A stretch of 64,000 bases of DNA from Aquimarina atlantica (GCF_000626715.1 NZ_AQRA01000004.1:310001-374000), one strand, 5' to 3'; counted from the stretch's first letter, positions 19,973 to 29,441 are shown. Numbers and translations are program-made. The notes: generated by a model not told the origin, from the sequence alone.

Positions 19973-20060
19973 TGATATCTTTATTGTATAATACATGATA
20001 CATACAAATATTTACAAACGAGTATATGTGTACTATTACGTATATAACGTTGTTGTACTG
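19973..20060 (+). repeat. R3 leader repeat, copy a
   Basis: About 88 nt beginning TGATATCTTTATTGTATAAT and running through ACAAATATTTACAAACG to AACGTTGTTG. Nearly the same sequence occurs at 32721-32806, in both cases ending just before a gene start. May carry a promoter or be a cassette boundary. Confidence 0.75.
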
Positions 20061-20072
20061 CATTAAAAAACT

Positions 20073-20711
20073 ATGAATAAAAAAATACTCTTTCTATTTC
20101 TCCTACCAATATTATCCTTTTCACAAATACAGCAGGAATTCTATGTCGATGATGTAGAAATAGTTGAACATTTAACAGTTAATTTCTGTGTTGATAATGA
20201 TGGAAAGACAAGTAGTGTCACCATAATTCCAAACAGAACTACTTATAAAAACCAAGAAAATATAGACAAAGTTGTAGCTTATCGAAAAAGTATTGAATAC
20301 TACCCTGATAGTAAACTAAGAAACAATTGTTATGACTATACATTTATCTTTGTAAACAATAAATACAATAAAAAAGAACTTAATACAACAGAATGTACAA
20401 AATGTAATGTTTTCAAAAGGGGAAAATATAAATATGGAAATATCAATTATCCAGATGTTATTATTAAGAGGCGAAAAAACATTCAAATTGAGAAGGATAA
20501 AGACTCCAAATCTAAATACAGAATTGAGTGGATATCTCCTTGTGAATATAACCTGACTTACACAATGGTGAGTGAAAAGAAACATAAGTATCTACTAGGA
20601 GAAACTATTAATGTCAAGATTATTGATATTTTGGATAACGGCAACTATGTCTATCATTCAAATTTACTTGATAGAACAATTACAACTGGAGTAATCAAAA
20701 AAGTAAATTAA
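20073..20711 (+). CDS. secreted hypothetical protein
   Basis: 212 residues with a signal peptide ending LSFSQ. The mature protein is mixed alpha/beta, lysine-rich, with a CTKC pair at about 113-116 and other cysteines that could form disulfides. No known family recognised. It lies between the R3 and R2 repeats in the accessory island. ATG start follows the AACGTTG boundary by about 25 nt. Confidence 0.6.
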   Translation: MNKKILFLFLLPILSFSQIQQEFYVDDVEIVEHLTVNFCVDNDGKTSSVTIIPNRTTYKNQENIDKVVAYRKSIEYYPDSKLRNNCYDYTFIFVNNKYNKKELNTTECTKCNVFKRGKYKYGNINYPDVIIKRRKNIQIEKDKDSKSKYRIEWISPCEYNLTYTMVSEKKHKYLLGETINVKIIDILDNGNYVYHSNLLDRTITTGVIKKVN

Positions 20712-20719
20712 AAACGCAG

Positions 20720-20889
20720 TACAACAACATATATGTGACCATAGCAGCTAAGTGATTAATCGAATGGTCTTTGTGTTTTTAATAAGTCGCAAAGCTTACC
20801 CAAAAGATAAGTTAGCAATCACTGCATAGGAGAATCAAAAAGTAAGGTAACTTTTTGTACTGCTACAACACATATATTAAACGTTATGA
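20720..20889 (+). repeat. R2 intergenic repeat, copy a
   Basis: About 170 nt from ACAACAACATATATGTG through CATAGCAGCTAAGTGATTAAT to ACACATATATTAAACGTTATG. A homologous sequence with the same start and end lies at 28767-28932. Both begin right after a gene or repeat and end at an ACGTTA boundary ahead of the next gene. Confidence 0.75.
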
Positions 20890-20968
20890 GAAATATTTAA
20901 CAAGTTTCACGGAAAATAGGGTAATTAAATATCAAATATATGTACATATTTGTATAAAATATGATAAC

Positions 20969-21898
20969 ATGGTAACAGCCATAATAACAAAAGAAGAAAT
21001 TAGTAGGGCAAATGTATCTAAAGCCTACAAGGAATCAATACTGAATGCATATGAGTATGCTCAAGAAGATGAAGAAGGTTACTTTTTTGATGCCGCCTGT
21101 AAAGTATTCAGGTATATATTAGAATTAACAGATGAACTTCCCAAAGAAAAACTGAATGGAATAATTTATGACGATCTGATAGATGATTCTGCTTCTTGGT
21201 CTGAAATAGATACACGCATTGTAAAAGTGATTGTTCAACATGTAAGTAAAAATGAAGATGAAGAATATCCTGACTTCTTTGAGCTATCTTCATGGCTTTT
21301 TGACAGATTAGAAAACGTTAATACAGATGACTTTGCTTCAAAAATATTAAATATTCTGCAGGAGAAAGGGCTTGTTGAATCGGAAAGAGACATGATTTTG
21401 AGTTTAGTTGTAGCACATTCTGTGATACTAATTCGAAATGAACAAACCACTAGTTTTGGAAAAATTGCATTGTCTTATATTGACGAAATTCTTGCATTAG
21501 TAAAGAAAGAGGAAGAAAGTGAAGCCATATATCAAATCTATTTGCTTCTCAAAAAAGAAAAACCTGAACAATTTAAGAATCGGTTTGAAGCACTTTTGGA
21601 AGATATGATACAATCAGGAACCAATGGGCGTTACTATGCAATAATGGCTACTGAACAAGATGATCCTGAAAGAGCATTAGAATATGCTAAAGAAGAAAGC
21701 ATAGATAAATATATAAGTACAGCTTATAGAGTTTGTTTTTATGCCAAAGGCAATGCGAAAGAGAAGTACAAAAAGCTTTTATTTGCTCTTTACAAGGAAC
21801 ATGGAATGAATACTGAACGCTCAAAACGTGTCTTGCAAATCTGGGGAAAAGAAGATAGGCTAACAATACTTGAACAGCTTAAAGCAAATAGAAAGTAA
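20969..21898 (+). CDS. acidic helical protein of unknown function
   Basis: 309 residues from the ATG at 20969 (MVTAIITKEE). The frame stays open 38 codons further upstream, but that part overlaps the R2 repeat and an AT-rich leader and is unlike protein, so I reject it. The protein is almost wholly helical and acidic, with no signal peptide or membrane segment, in a pattern resembling HEAT-like or immunity-type repeat proteins. Family not recognised; no partner gene adjacent. Confidence 0.6.
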   Translation: MVTAIITKEEISRANVSKAYKESILNAYEYAQEDEEGYFFDAACKVFRYILELTDELPKEKLNGIIYDDLIDDSASWSEIDTRIVKVIVQHVSKNEDEEYPDFFELSSWLFDRLENVNTDDFASKILNILQEKGLVESERDMILSLVVAHSVILIRNEQTTSFGKIALSYIDEILALVKKEEESEAIYQIYLLLKKEKPEQFKNRFEALLEDMIQSGTNGRYYAIMATEQDDPERALEYAKEESIDKYISTAYRVCFYAKGNAKEKYKKLLFALYKEHGMNTERSKRVLQIWGKEDRLTILEQLKANRK

Positions 21899-21998
21899 GC
21901 CAACATCTCATAACACTATTTAAAAATCCATTGAAACACATTTTACATTAAACGTTGGGTACAATTATTATAGAAAATATCTAGTTAAAAAAACACAA

Positions 21999-23354
21999 AT
22001 GCAACCTTTAGCAAAGATTATTACACTTTTATTAGTGTCTTCGTTATTATTCTTAGCCTCATGCTCTGAGAAAGATGAATCAAATCCTGAGGAAATGGAA
22101 CCAGTTGATAAGGAATTTGTAATCTATTCCGATGAAAACTACCCTACTATACCCAGTGGTGAAATTCCAATTTCAGATCAAAGGTTTGTAGGAGGAGCCA
22201 ATGCAAGTGATACCAACGATGGCTTAGAAAGCACTCCTTGGGCCACTTTTGACAAGGCACTACAAGAACTAGCTGCCTCAGATACTTGGTACTGCTTAAA
22301 TATAGCATCTGACATTACTGTCGACTCTTTTATCGATACTAAATTTTATGGGTCCGGTCCTGGAACATCGTCACAATTTGCATACATTAGGAGTGATCCT
22401 GCTTTGTCGACTCCTGCAACGTTAACCTTAAATGCTAGAGTAGAAATAGATGGACAACAAAATTGGCTTTGGTATGGTTTTAAAATGACTGGTACCCAAG
22501 GGATCAATATTGGGGAGGATCTTCCAACCAATCACCATACTATACGGAATATTGAAGGAAAAATGACGGGTACAGGTGGTGATAATCATGGTTTTTTTCA
22601 GGCCGTCAATTACAATGCTAACTACTTTGGAGTGTTTAATTCTAATTTTACAGGTCCAGGAACAACGAGTGATGGTGTCCACGGCAATACAGCTGCAATC
22701 ATTGCGTTTCGCGTTACACATTTGCGAATCGAAAATAATAGGATAACAAATGCCCCAAGACCTCTTTATTACAAACATTCTAATCAACCAAATAATGGTC
22801 CAGCCGACATTCACATTCGGTATAACTATCAGCCGGAAACAGCAACTGGCGAGTCTTGTTTTTTTGCCGGAAGGGTTGAAGGAGGAATATTTGAAATTAC
22901 CGACAATATTTTTGGAAGCAGTGTAGAAATATCCAACGGAGGCGGTTCCGAACAGCCTGATGGGCACTTCATCTCACACAACACTTTTTTGACAGATTTA
23001 AAAATCCAAAATGGAAACGATCCAGTTGTCAATGCTACCATTAAAAATAATGTGATTGTCGGTAATCTTGAATTACTTCGGTATAAAACGAATACGAATA
23101 CCAACACTACGGATTATCAACTATACGGAGGAAATATTTACTATCAATCCGAAGTATACACACTTGAGCAATGGAAAGCCCAATCTGTTCCAGGTAATCA
23201 AGATATGAATTCAATAGCCGGAATACCTCAATTTTCAGATCCCCTTATGAATCCTGAAGATTATGAATTACAGATGGATTCGCCGGGGAAAGGTAGAGCA
23301 AGCGATGGAAAGGATATTGGAGCCCAAACGGATTATGTGGGAAACAAATTGTAA
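21999..23354 (+). CDS. surface lipoprotein with right-handed parallel beta-helix
   Basis: 451 residues. Lipobox FLASCSEK with Cys about 22, followed by an acidic spacer (ESNPEEMEPVDKE) as in surface-exported flavobacterial lipoproteins. The domain begins GGANASDTNDGLESTPWATFDKAL, the usual entry into a pectate-lyase-like beta-helix, and continues with short rungs rich in N, G and I (IRNIEGKMTG, IENNRIT, IKNNVIVGN). It probably binds or cleaves a polysaccharide; no catalytic residues can be assigned. Codon use looks less AT-rich than its neighbours, suggesting a different origin. Confidence 0.72.
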   Translation: MQPLAKIITLLLVSSLLFLASCSEKDESNPEEMEPVDKEFVIYSDENYPTIPSGEIPISDQRFVGGANASDTNDGLESTPWATFDKALQELAASDTWYCLNIASDITVDSFIDTKFYGSGPGTSSQFAYIRSDPALSTPATLTLNARVEIDGQQNWLWYGFKMTGTQGINIGEDLPTNHHTIRNIEGKMTGTGGDNHGFFQAVNYNANYFGVFNSNFTGPGTTSDGVHGNTAAIIAFRVTHLRIENNRITNAPRPLYYKHSNQPNNGPADIHIRYNYQPETATGESCFFAGRVEGGIFEITDNIFGSSVEISNGGGSEQPDGHFISHNTFLTDLKIQNGNDPVVNATIKNNVIVGNLELLRYKTNTNTNTTDYQLYGGNIYYQSEVYTLEQWKAQSVPGNQDMNSIAGIPQFSDPLMNPEDYELQMDSPGKGRASDGKDIGAQTDYVGNKL

Positions 23355-23459
23355 AACTCAAAAACCTGATAGTTATTAACAATGGTTAAAAAATCATAGC
23401 TACCCTTAAGGACAGCAACGCTTTTTAGCCGGAACGTTGGCTTTAATTATGAAAAACTC

Positions 23460-23626
23460 GATAGCGCGGATTTGTAATCCGTAAAACATACTAAAATATT
23501 AAAATAGTCACTTATAATGTGACTGTTTTTTTGTTATCATACATTCACAATAATCCAACTATTGATACGATCTTCTTAAATTTATTTTGAAGTTTTAAAA
23601 ACACGGATTACAAATCCGCTTTTCGA
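23460..23626 (+). repeat. BIME-like repeat, copy 2 (short form)
   Basis: About 167 bp, same orientation as the other copies. CGGATTTGTAATCCG hairpin on the left, GTCACTTATAATGTGAC stem followed by seven T in the middle, ACACGGATTACAAATCCG on the right. It fills most of the 338-nt gap after the beta-helix lipoprotein gene. A GGAACGTTGGCTTTAATTATG string lies just before it (23431). Confidence 0.88.
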
Positions 23627-23644
23627 GTCTGGCAATCAGCAGAT

Positions 23645-23675
23645 TTGTGCTTTTTACCAATTTTTGGTATTTTTG
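23645..23675 (+). promoter_or_regulatory. promoter for the ParD antitoxin gene
   Basis: TTG at 23645-23647 and TATTTTTG at 23668-23675 are 20 nt apart, matching the Flavobacteriia consensus TTG-N17-23-TAnnTTTG. Transcription would start about 10 nt before the ATG at 23693, which supports that start over the longer frame. Confidence 0.6.
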
Positions 23676-23692
23676 AAATAAATAATGCTAAA

Positions 23693-23944
23693 ATGAGTAA
23701 AAATACATCAATATCACTCGGAAATTATTTTGACCAATTCATTCAAAACCAAATATCGACAGGGCGTTATAAAAACGTAAGTGAAGTGGTACGTGCTGGA
23801 CTTCGACTCTTAGAAAATGAAGAAAGTAAGGTAATTGCTTTACGAAATGCAATACAAGAAGGACTTAATAGTCCATTAGTCGAAGATTTTGACTTTGACG
23901 AAAACTTAAAAAGATTAAAAGCCGAGAAAAGAAAAAATGGCTAA
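23693..23944 (+). CDS. ParD/CC2985-type antitoxin
   Basis: 83 residues from the ATG at 23693; the frame is open 16 codons further up but that stretch contains the promoter. The N-terminal ribbon-helix-helix (SISLGNYFDQFIQNQISTGRYKNVSEVVRAGLRLLE) is characteristic of ParD, followed by the toxin-binding tail. It would bind DNA and neutralise ParE. The stop overlaps the ATG of the toxin relic by 8 nt (ATGGCTAA), the usual parDE arrangement, but that toxin is broken, leaving an orphan antitoxin. Confidence 0.85.
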   Translation: MSKNTSISLGNYFDQFIQNQISTGRYKNVSEVVRAGLRLLENEESKVIALRNAIQEGLNSPLVEDFDFDENLKRLKAEKRKNG

Positions 23945-24107
23945 AGTTATCTTAAGACAAGAAGCCATAGATGACTTGAATAGCTAGAAACCTTCTTGGA
24001 TTTAAGTCAGAAAACATATAATATTCTATCAAATACTTTCGGCATAAAGAATTGAAGTGATCAGAATACTTCATGAGCGAGTGGACTTAAAAAACAAAAT
24101 GACCTAA
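23937..24107 (+). pseudogene. decayed ParE toxin
   Basis: The first 16 codons read MAKVILRQEAIDDLNS, a normal ParE opening, then TAG. About 60 nt of unalignable sequence follow, and in another frame the typical ParE C-terminus EVIRILHERVDLKNKM ends at a TAA at 24105-24107. An intact ParE is about 95-100 residues, so an internal deletion and frameshift have removed about half the gene. No functional toxin can be made. Confidence 0.75.
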
Positions 24108-24154
24108 TAAAAATCATTATCAGAGCATGAATTTATAATCTATTTTTCTAATTT

Positions 24155-25297
24155 ATGAATACTGATTTACTCCTTCATTACACGAATATTCTACTAATTT
24201 TTACATCACTATTTTTCGCATTCTTCTTACTCTATCTAAAATCAAAGAATAAAATAGGTAATATTTTTCTAGCTTTTTTTTTAATGGTGAGAACTGTTGA
24301 TATATTTCCTTCTACTTTTGTTTTTTTAAAATTAACACCAGTTCTTGATATTTTAAGGATGGATATTGGAGCATTTTTTCAAGCTCCGTTACTTTTCTTA
24401 TTTACTTTATCAGTAATCTATTCCGATTTTAAACTCTCATCAAAACATCTTATAGCATTACTTCCATTTATTGTTAGTACAGCAGTATTACTTCCAAATT
24501 TTTATTTGGCAAATGAAAGTGAACAGCTTTTATTCTATAAAAATTATACACATACATTAGAAGGTAAATTATCCTATACCTTAGCACATCTTCAAAATTT
24601 ATTTTACATCATAATTACTTTTGTTTTACTTGCTAGATATAAAAAACTAGTATTCGAAAACTATTCTAAAAGTACAAACACAAATTATAAATGGTTGTTT
24701 CAAATGAATATGATGTGTTTGCTTTTATTCATTTTTGCACTCGTAAAAAACATATATCGCTTTGGGGATCATTTTGGTTTTATCTCTATTTTAAGACTCT
24801 CTACTTCTTTAATAATGCTGGGCTTTACTTGTTGGCTAATTTTTAAAGCATTAAATGCCCCTAAATTATTTAGAGGAATTTCTTCAAACTTACAATTGGC
24901 ATCTATATTAAAAACAGAAAAAATTAATCCTGAAATAGACGTCTGGAATAGTCAAAAAGCAAAACTTAAAGAGTTTATGTCAGAAAAAGAACCTTATTTA
25001 GATTCAGATTTAACCATTAAGAGTTTGGCCAACCAAATGCAAATGGAAGAAAGAGATCTTTCGATTTTAATAAATACGCAATTGAATTTGAACTTTTATG
25101 AATTTATAAATACGTATAGAATAAATAAAGCAAAAAAAATATTAGAAGACACATCACAATCAAAACTTACAATACTCGAAATTTTATACCAAGTAGGATA
25201 TAACTCTAAATCTTCATTTAATACCGCTTTTAAAAAAGCAACAGGAATTACACCTACCGTGTACAGAAAAAAGTTTCAAAAAAAAGAGTTCGAATAA
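24155..25297 (+). CDS. membrane-anchored AraC-family regulator
   Basis: 380 residues. Seven or so hydrophobic segments fill the first 235 residues, followed by an AraC/XylS double helix-turn-helix (about 275-375: TIKSLANQMQMEERDLSILI ... ILYQVGYNSKSSFNTAFKKATGITPTVYR). The same architecture occurs at 35134 and 56433 in this window. A serine hydrolase gene follows after 62 nt and is the likely target. Confidence 0.88.
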   Translation: MNTDLLLHYTNILLIFTSLFFAFFLLYLKSKNKIGNIFLAFFLMVRTVDIFPSTFVFLKLTPVLDILRMDIGAFFQAPLLFLFTLSVIYSDFKLSSKHLIALLPFIVSTAVLLPNFYLANESEQLLFYKNYTHTLEGKLSYTLAHLQNLFYIIITFVLLARYKKLVFENYSKSTNTNYKWLFQMNMMCLLLFIFALVKNIYRFGDHFGFISILRLSTSLIMLGFTCWLIFKALNAPKLFRGISSNLQLASILKTEKINPEIDVWNSQKAKLKEFMSEKEPYLDSDLTIKSLANQMQMEERDLSILINTQLNLNFYEFINTYRINKAKKILEDTSQSKLTILEILYQVGYNSKSSFNTAFKKATGITPTVYRKKFQKKEFE

Positions 25298-25359
25298 ATT
25301 ATTCGGTCGTATAACTCAGTTTTATAGTTGTTTTTTGAGGTAAAAATATTTTTACAATT

Positions 25360-26769
25360 ATGAAACCTTACAAATTAATTATTCTAATTACGCTATGCCT
25401 TTTTTCTCTACCCTGCAGTTCTCAAAGCAAAAAAATAGAAAAAGAACAAAGCCTAAAAATTAAAATAAGTGGTAAAAAAATTGCCGAGATTTTGTCATTT
25501 TTTCCTGCTGATGAACCAGGAGGAACTTTTCTTGTAACGCAAAATGGAAAACACATCGCTTCGGCAGCACTTGGAAAGAGCAACCTTGAATTAGATGTAG
25601 ATATGCAATTAAATAATGTCTTCAATATTGCATCTGTTACTAAACCATTCACCGCAGTAGCAATCTTTACATTAATAGAAAAAGGAAAAATTTCTTTACA
25701 TAATAAAGTCTCGAAATTTGTACCCAACTTTCCAAAAGAGGGAAAAGATATTACTATTGGGCATTTGTTATCTCATAGTTCGGGTATGGAATATAAGAAC
25801 GATCAAAAGCAACGTAATGACTTTAAAAGAGCAATTAAAAATAGAAATGAAAATGACTCTAATTTTATTCTTGAATATTTCAAAAAAGAAAAGTTTGATG
25901 CAAGACCAGGAAATAAATTTGATTATAACAATGTAGCCTATCAATTACTGGGATACATTATCGAACTTGTTAGTAATAAAACCTATGAAGCATATCTAAA
26001 AGAGGTTTTCTTTACTCGGCTAAAAATGAACAATACTTTTTTAGAAAGCTCTACCAAAGTCATAAAAAATAGAGCAATTGGATACGATTCGTTTAACCAA
26101 AATGATTATCAAATTAGAAAAATAGACAGTGATGATTCTTATTTTTACTCAGCAGGTGGACTTATGTCGACAGTTAAAGATTTATCAATTTGGTATGAAG
26201 CTCTAATGAATTACAAAATAATAAGTAAACATAATGTAGAAAAACTAATTACGCCTGTTAAATACAATGATGGTACCTATGCCGGAAATGGATATGGCGT
26301 ATTTACAGGGAGCTTAAATGGACATAATTTTATACTACACGATGGTTTAGGTTGGGGTTACGGTTCAATAGTATTGTATTTTCCAGAATCAAAACTTTTT
26401 ATTGCGCATTTAAGAAATTGTGGGTATTGTAAATATGATGTTGGATTATCATATAGCGCACCAATCAGAATCGCGTCAATGTTACTAAATTCCGAATATT
26501 TTAATAAGAATTATCCAAACAAAACACTCTTAAGAGAATATGCCGGGACATATCACTCATCCCCTTCTAAAAAGGTCAAAATTATAGTAGAAAAAGAAGG
26601 CAAACTATACTTAGAAAGCAAAAGATTCGGATTATTACCATTAATGCCAATTAACCAGAATACTTTTTTCATTGAGAGAAATAATGAAACTATAACTTTT
26701 AAAAAACAAGCAAAGAATGAGTTTGAAATGATTTCTAACAAGGGTTTCCCAATCGTATTTAAAAAATAA
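25360..26769 (+). CDS. exported class C beta-lactamase-like serine hydrolase
   Basis: 469 residues with an N-terminal signal (possible Cys-lipidation near LPCSS). Catalytic motifs of the Beta-lactamase (PF00144) family: SVTK at 92-95, YNN in FDYNNVAYQLLG, and HDG in ILHDGLGWGYG. A C-terminal beta-domain of about 100 residues follows, as in D-aminopeptidase/esterase relatives. Substrate unknown; likely a peptidase or esterase rather than a resistance enzyme. Paired with the AraC regulator upstream. Confidence 0.85.
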   Translation: MKPYKLIILITLCLFSLPCSSQSKKIEKEQSLKIKISGKKIAEILSFFPADEPGGTFLVTQNGKHIASAALGKSNLELDVDMQLNNVFNIASVTKPFTAVAIFTLIEKGKISLHNKVSKFVPNFPKEGKDITIGHLLSHSSGMEYKNDQKQRNDFKRAIKNRNENDSNFILEYFKKEKFDARPGNKFDYNNVAYQLLGYIIELVSNKTYEAYLKEVFFTRLKMNNTFLESSTKVIKNRAIGYDSFNQNDYQIRKIDSDDSYFYSAGGLMSTVKDLSIWYEALMNYKIISKHNVEKLITPVKYNDGTYAGNGYGVFTGSLNGHNFILHDGLGWGYGSIVLYFPESKLFIAHLRNCGYCKYDVGLSYSAPIRIASMLLNSEYFNKNYPNKTLLREYAGTYHSSPSKKVKIIVEKEGKLYLESKRFGLLPLMPINQNTFFIERNNETITFKKQAKNEFEMISNKGFPIVFKK

Positions 26770-26781
26770 CGAAAGGATAAC

Positions 26782-26972
26782 TCAATAGCTTGGATTTGCA
26801 ACCTAATGGCAAGTATTTGCAATCCGTGAAACATACTAAAATATCAAAACAGTCACTTATAATGTGACTGTTTTTTGTTAGAATACATTCACAATAATCC
26901 AATTATAGATACGATTGGTTTAAATTTATTTTGAAGTTTTAGAAACACGGATTACAAGTCTGCGTCATCGAG
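26782..26972 (+). repeat. BIME-like repeat, copy 3 (short form, left end disrupted)
   Basis: About 190 bp, same orientation. The left hairpin is expanded by some 20 nt (two partial copies of TTGCAA-CC), the middle has GTCACTTATAATGTGAC with a T run, and the right end is ACACGGATTACAAGTCTGCGTCATCGAG. It occupies most of the 308-nt gap between the serine hydrolase and the LytTR gene. Confidence 0.85.
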
Positions 26973-27077
26973 TTTAATAAAAATACTAAAATGAATGATG
27001 ACTAATTTTCTTGACAAAAATTCTATAGAGAAATTATTCTTTACTTTTGAAGCTGACAAAAAAAGAGCTTCTAATTC

Positions 27078-27914
27078 ATGAGTATGACCCAACCCACAAG
27101 AAATGCAGTAAAAACAGTATGGCATACATTTATCAGTAGTTCTGCATGGCGTTGGTTGCAAAAAGCAATTGTATTGACGATTTTCTCTTTAGTGGTAAAT
27201 CATTTAGCAACGCGTGATAGTTTTCTATATAGTGAATCGTATAGATTTCCCATAGAAGGTTTTCTGTCGACTATTGTTTTATCTATTCTCATTGGAATCA
27301 TAGCAGATCTAAATTTTAAATTTTACAAGAAAAAACATTTCTCTAAAAAGGTAGAAATTGTCACTATCATATGGTTTATGATTTCTACTCTAGGATATAT
27401 TACGATCATGTATATTCCTGTAAATATTATTATAGATAAAGTTGTAGGCGGACAGACAATATTCTATTATTTATTAATTGGTTTACTAATCACCTTATTA
27501 TTGTGTTTTATTCTCATAGGTTTATTGTATGCTCAAGATATATACAATTTATATAGGTTATCCATAAAAGATGCTGAAATAACTATTGACAACGGCGCGA
27601 AAATGATGAAGCTTACCTATGAAAATATTGCGTGCTTTTACAGTGAAAACAAAATTGTGTATACTGTTCAAAATGATGGTACAACAATTAACACCGATTT
27701 TACATTGAATGAGCTCGAAGAAAAAATAAACGATCAATTGTTTTTTAGAGCCAATCGCCAAATTATCATTCACAAAGATGCTGTAGATCAAATTGAGAGG
27801 ATCGAAAATGGCAAGTTGCGTATTCGGTTAAAAGCTTTCATTAAAAACGATGAGATTGCTGAAATTACTATCAGTCGCTACAAGCGAAAAGCATTTATAA
27901 ATTGGTTTCAATAA
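27078..27914 (+). CDS. membrane LytTR-domain regulator
   Basis: 278 residues: four hydrophobic segments in the first 165 residues and a LytTR DNA-binding domain from about 170 to the end (ENIACFYSENKIVYTVQNDG ... FFRANRQIIIHKDAVDQIE). No receiver domain, so it is a one-component membrane regulator. A TACTTTTG box lies at 27042-27049. A CPBP protease gene follows after 124 nt and is the likely partner. Confidence 0.85.
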   Translation: MSMTQPTRNAVKTVWHTFISSSAWRWLQKAIVLTIFSLVVNHLATRDSFLYSESYRFPIEGFLSTIVLSILIGIIADLNFKFYKKKHFSKKVEIVTIIWFMISTLGYITIMYIPVNIIIDKVVGGQTIFYYLLIGLLITLLLCFILIGLLYAQDIYNLYRLSIKDAEITIDNGAKMMKLTYENIACFYSENKIVYTVQNDGTTINTDFTLNELEEKINDQLFFRANRQIIIHKDAVDQIERIENGKLRIRLKAFIKNDEIAEITISRYKRKAFINWFQ

Positions 27915-28038
27915 AAGATACCAAAAACTACCGACTATTCAGTTATAATTTACGACCATCCAGTAAAAACATAAGTATTTAAAGGGGTTTTCAGAGATTT
28001 TGTTCATTACTTCGTTTAGAATTTAAAATCAAAAAACA

Positions 28039-28701
28039 ATGAACAAAATCACCTTACGACAAATATTAATTCCGTTAATTACCATTGCAATCATCCTCTT
28101 TTTATGGTTTGGACCAATTAATTTAGATTTTCTAACGCTTATCGTTTCTTCAATAGTAATTTTTATAGCAAGTGCTATAGAATATAAAGGAAAAGCATTT
28201 TCAGAACTTGGGTTTCAACGCGAAAAATTTACGATCAAAAACATCTTAGTACTTGCCCCATTAGTTGCACTAGCGCTCTTTGTTTTTTATGCCTTTGCAT
28301 TGGTTCCTGTAATTACAAAACTAACTGGAGTTCCTATAGATTATTCAAGTTTTGATCAATTAAAAGGAAATCTTCCTACCTTATTGCTTACTTTATTAAT
28401 AGTGTGGGCTACTTCAGGATTTGGAGAAGAAATAATCTTTCGTGGTTATTTTATGCGACAATTTGTAAAATTCTTTGGAGAAAGCAAAATCAGTATAGTA
28501 TTTAATATTGTCCTAGTTACTGGTTTTTTTGGTTTCATGCATTGGCAACAAGGCATTACAGGACAACTTGTTACTTGGATTACCGGAGCACTCATAGCCC
28601 TGATATTCTACTTGCGTAAATACGATTTGTGGTTTGTTATTGCTGTACATGGTTTTTTTAACACAATAGCTTTAACTTGTATTTACTTTGGTTTGGCGTA
28701 A
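28039..28701 (+). CDS. CPBP (Abi/Rce1-like) intramembrane metalloprotease
   Basis: 220 residues with six to eight membrane segments. Diagnostic motifs: GEEIIFRG (EExxxR) at about 134-141, FMHWQQG at about 171, and HGFFNT near residue 206. Family members cleave prenylated or peptide substrates in the membrane; in bacteria some confer bacteriocin self-immunity. It follows the LytTR regulator gene in what looks like a two-gene module. Confidence 0.88.
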   Translation: MNKITLRQILIPLITIAIILFLWFGPINLDFLTLIVSSIVIFIASAIEYKGKAFSELGFQREKFTIKNILVLAPLVALALFVFYAFALVPVITKLTGVPIDYSSFDQLKGNLPTLLLTLLIVWATSGFGEEIIFRGYFMRQFVKFFGESKISIVFNIVLVTGFFGFMHWQQGITGQLVTWITGALIALIFYLRKYDLWFVIAVHGFFNTIALTCIYFGLA

Positions 28702-28730
28702 CGATACTAAGTAATAAATTTGAATTTAAA

Positions 28731-28759
28731 TGTACGGATTACAAATCCGTATTATCGAA
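28731..28759 (+). repeat. BIME-like repeat, right end only
   Basis: GTACGGATTACAAATCCGTATTATCGAA, preceded by a degenerate AAATTTGAATTTAAA. Only the right REP hairpin of the element remains. It lies 29 nt after the CPBP stop and directly before R2 copy b. Confidence 0.75.
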
Positions 28760-28766
28760 GCTTGCT

Positions 28767-28932
28767 CACAACACGATATTTGATGTCATAGCAGCTAAGC
28801 GATTAATCAAATGGTTGTTATATTTTGGTAAGACACAATGCTTTTCAGCAAAAGAAAATTAGCACCCAATGTACAGAAAACATCGAAAGCAAGGTAACAA
28901 TTTGCCCTGCTACGACACATATATTAACGTTA
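28767..28932 (+). repeat. R2 intergenic repeat, copy b
   Basis: About 166 nt homologous to 20720-20889: CATAGCAGCTAAGCGATTAAT, then GCAAGGTAACAATTTG, ending ACACATATATTAACGTTAG. It ends 27 nt before the likely TTG start of the next gene. Confidence 0.75.
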
Positions 28933-28958
28933 GCTTTAATTATGAAAATCTATTAAAT

Positions 28959-29441
28959 TTGAAAAACATTTATACCTATAATGCGCCAATAAAAGGATTA
29001 CTTATAATAAAACTTTTATTAGGAATCAGTTTGTTATCTTTTTTTGTTTACTTATTTAAAAATGAAATTTTCCCTGATATCTGGACATTTGCAGGACCAC
29101 TACTCAGTCTTGCACTTATAATAAACGGACTGACAAGCTCTAAAATAAAAGAAATAAATGTCCATAATTCACAGAAAATGATTGAAATTATTAAAGAATC
29201 CTTGTACTCAACAAAAACTAAAAAGATTAATTTTCAATCATTAAAATCAGAATTGAAATCAGAAAATGCAAAAAAAGTATTCGTTATTATAATTAAACTT
29301 AGATTAATTATTTTAGAAAATAATAAAGAGATTGAAGAGCTCGGCAGTAATTTGTTTTCACTTAATAATAGTAAGCTTACAAAGTTACATTATGACTTAA
29401 AGGCTATATACAAAAATAACCCAGATAGTGCGGAGTCGTAA
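28959..29441 (+). CDS. small membrane-anchored hypothetical protein
   Basis: About 160 residues if translation begins at the TTG at 28959; the frame is open back to an ATG at 28869, but that part lies in the R2 repeat and is not protein-like. Two hydrophobic segments (LLIIKLLLGISLLSFFVYLF and WTFAGPLLSLALIING) are followed by a lysine-rich helical cytoplasmic tail. The last residues and the stop are supplied by the left end of the next BIME-like repeat. Family not recognised. Confidence 0.5.
   Translation: MKNIYTYNAPIKGLLIIKLLLGISLLSFFVYLFKNEIFPDIWTFAGPLLSLALIINGLTSSKIKEINVHNSQKMIEIIKESLYSTKTKKINFQSLKSELKSENAKKVFVIIIKLRLIILENNKEIEELGSNLFSLNNSKLTKLHYDLKAIYKNNPDSAES

Noticed and set aside
20855..20968. 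N-terminal extension of the helical protein
   Set aside because: Falls in the R2 repeat and AT-rich leader; the ATG at 20969 begins a normal protein sequence.
22428..22967. 179-codon frame on the minus strand
   Set aside because: Antisense to the beta-helix lipoprotein gene, which has a signal, lipobox and repeat structure; the antisense translation has no domain character.
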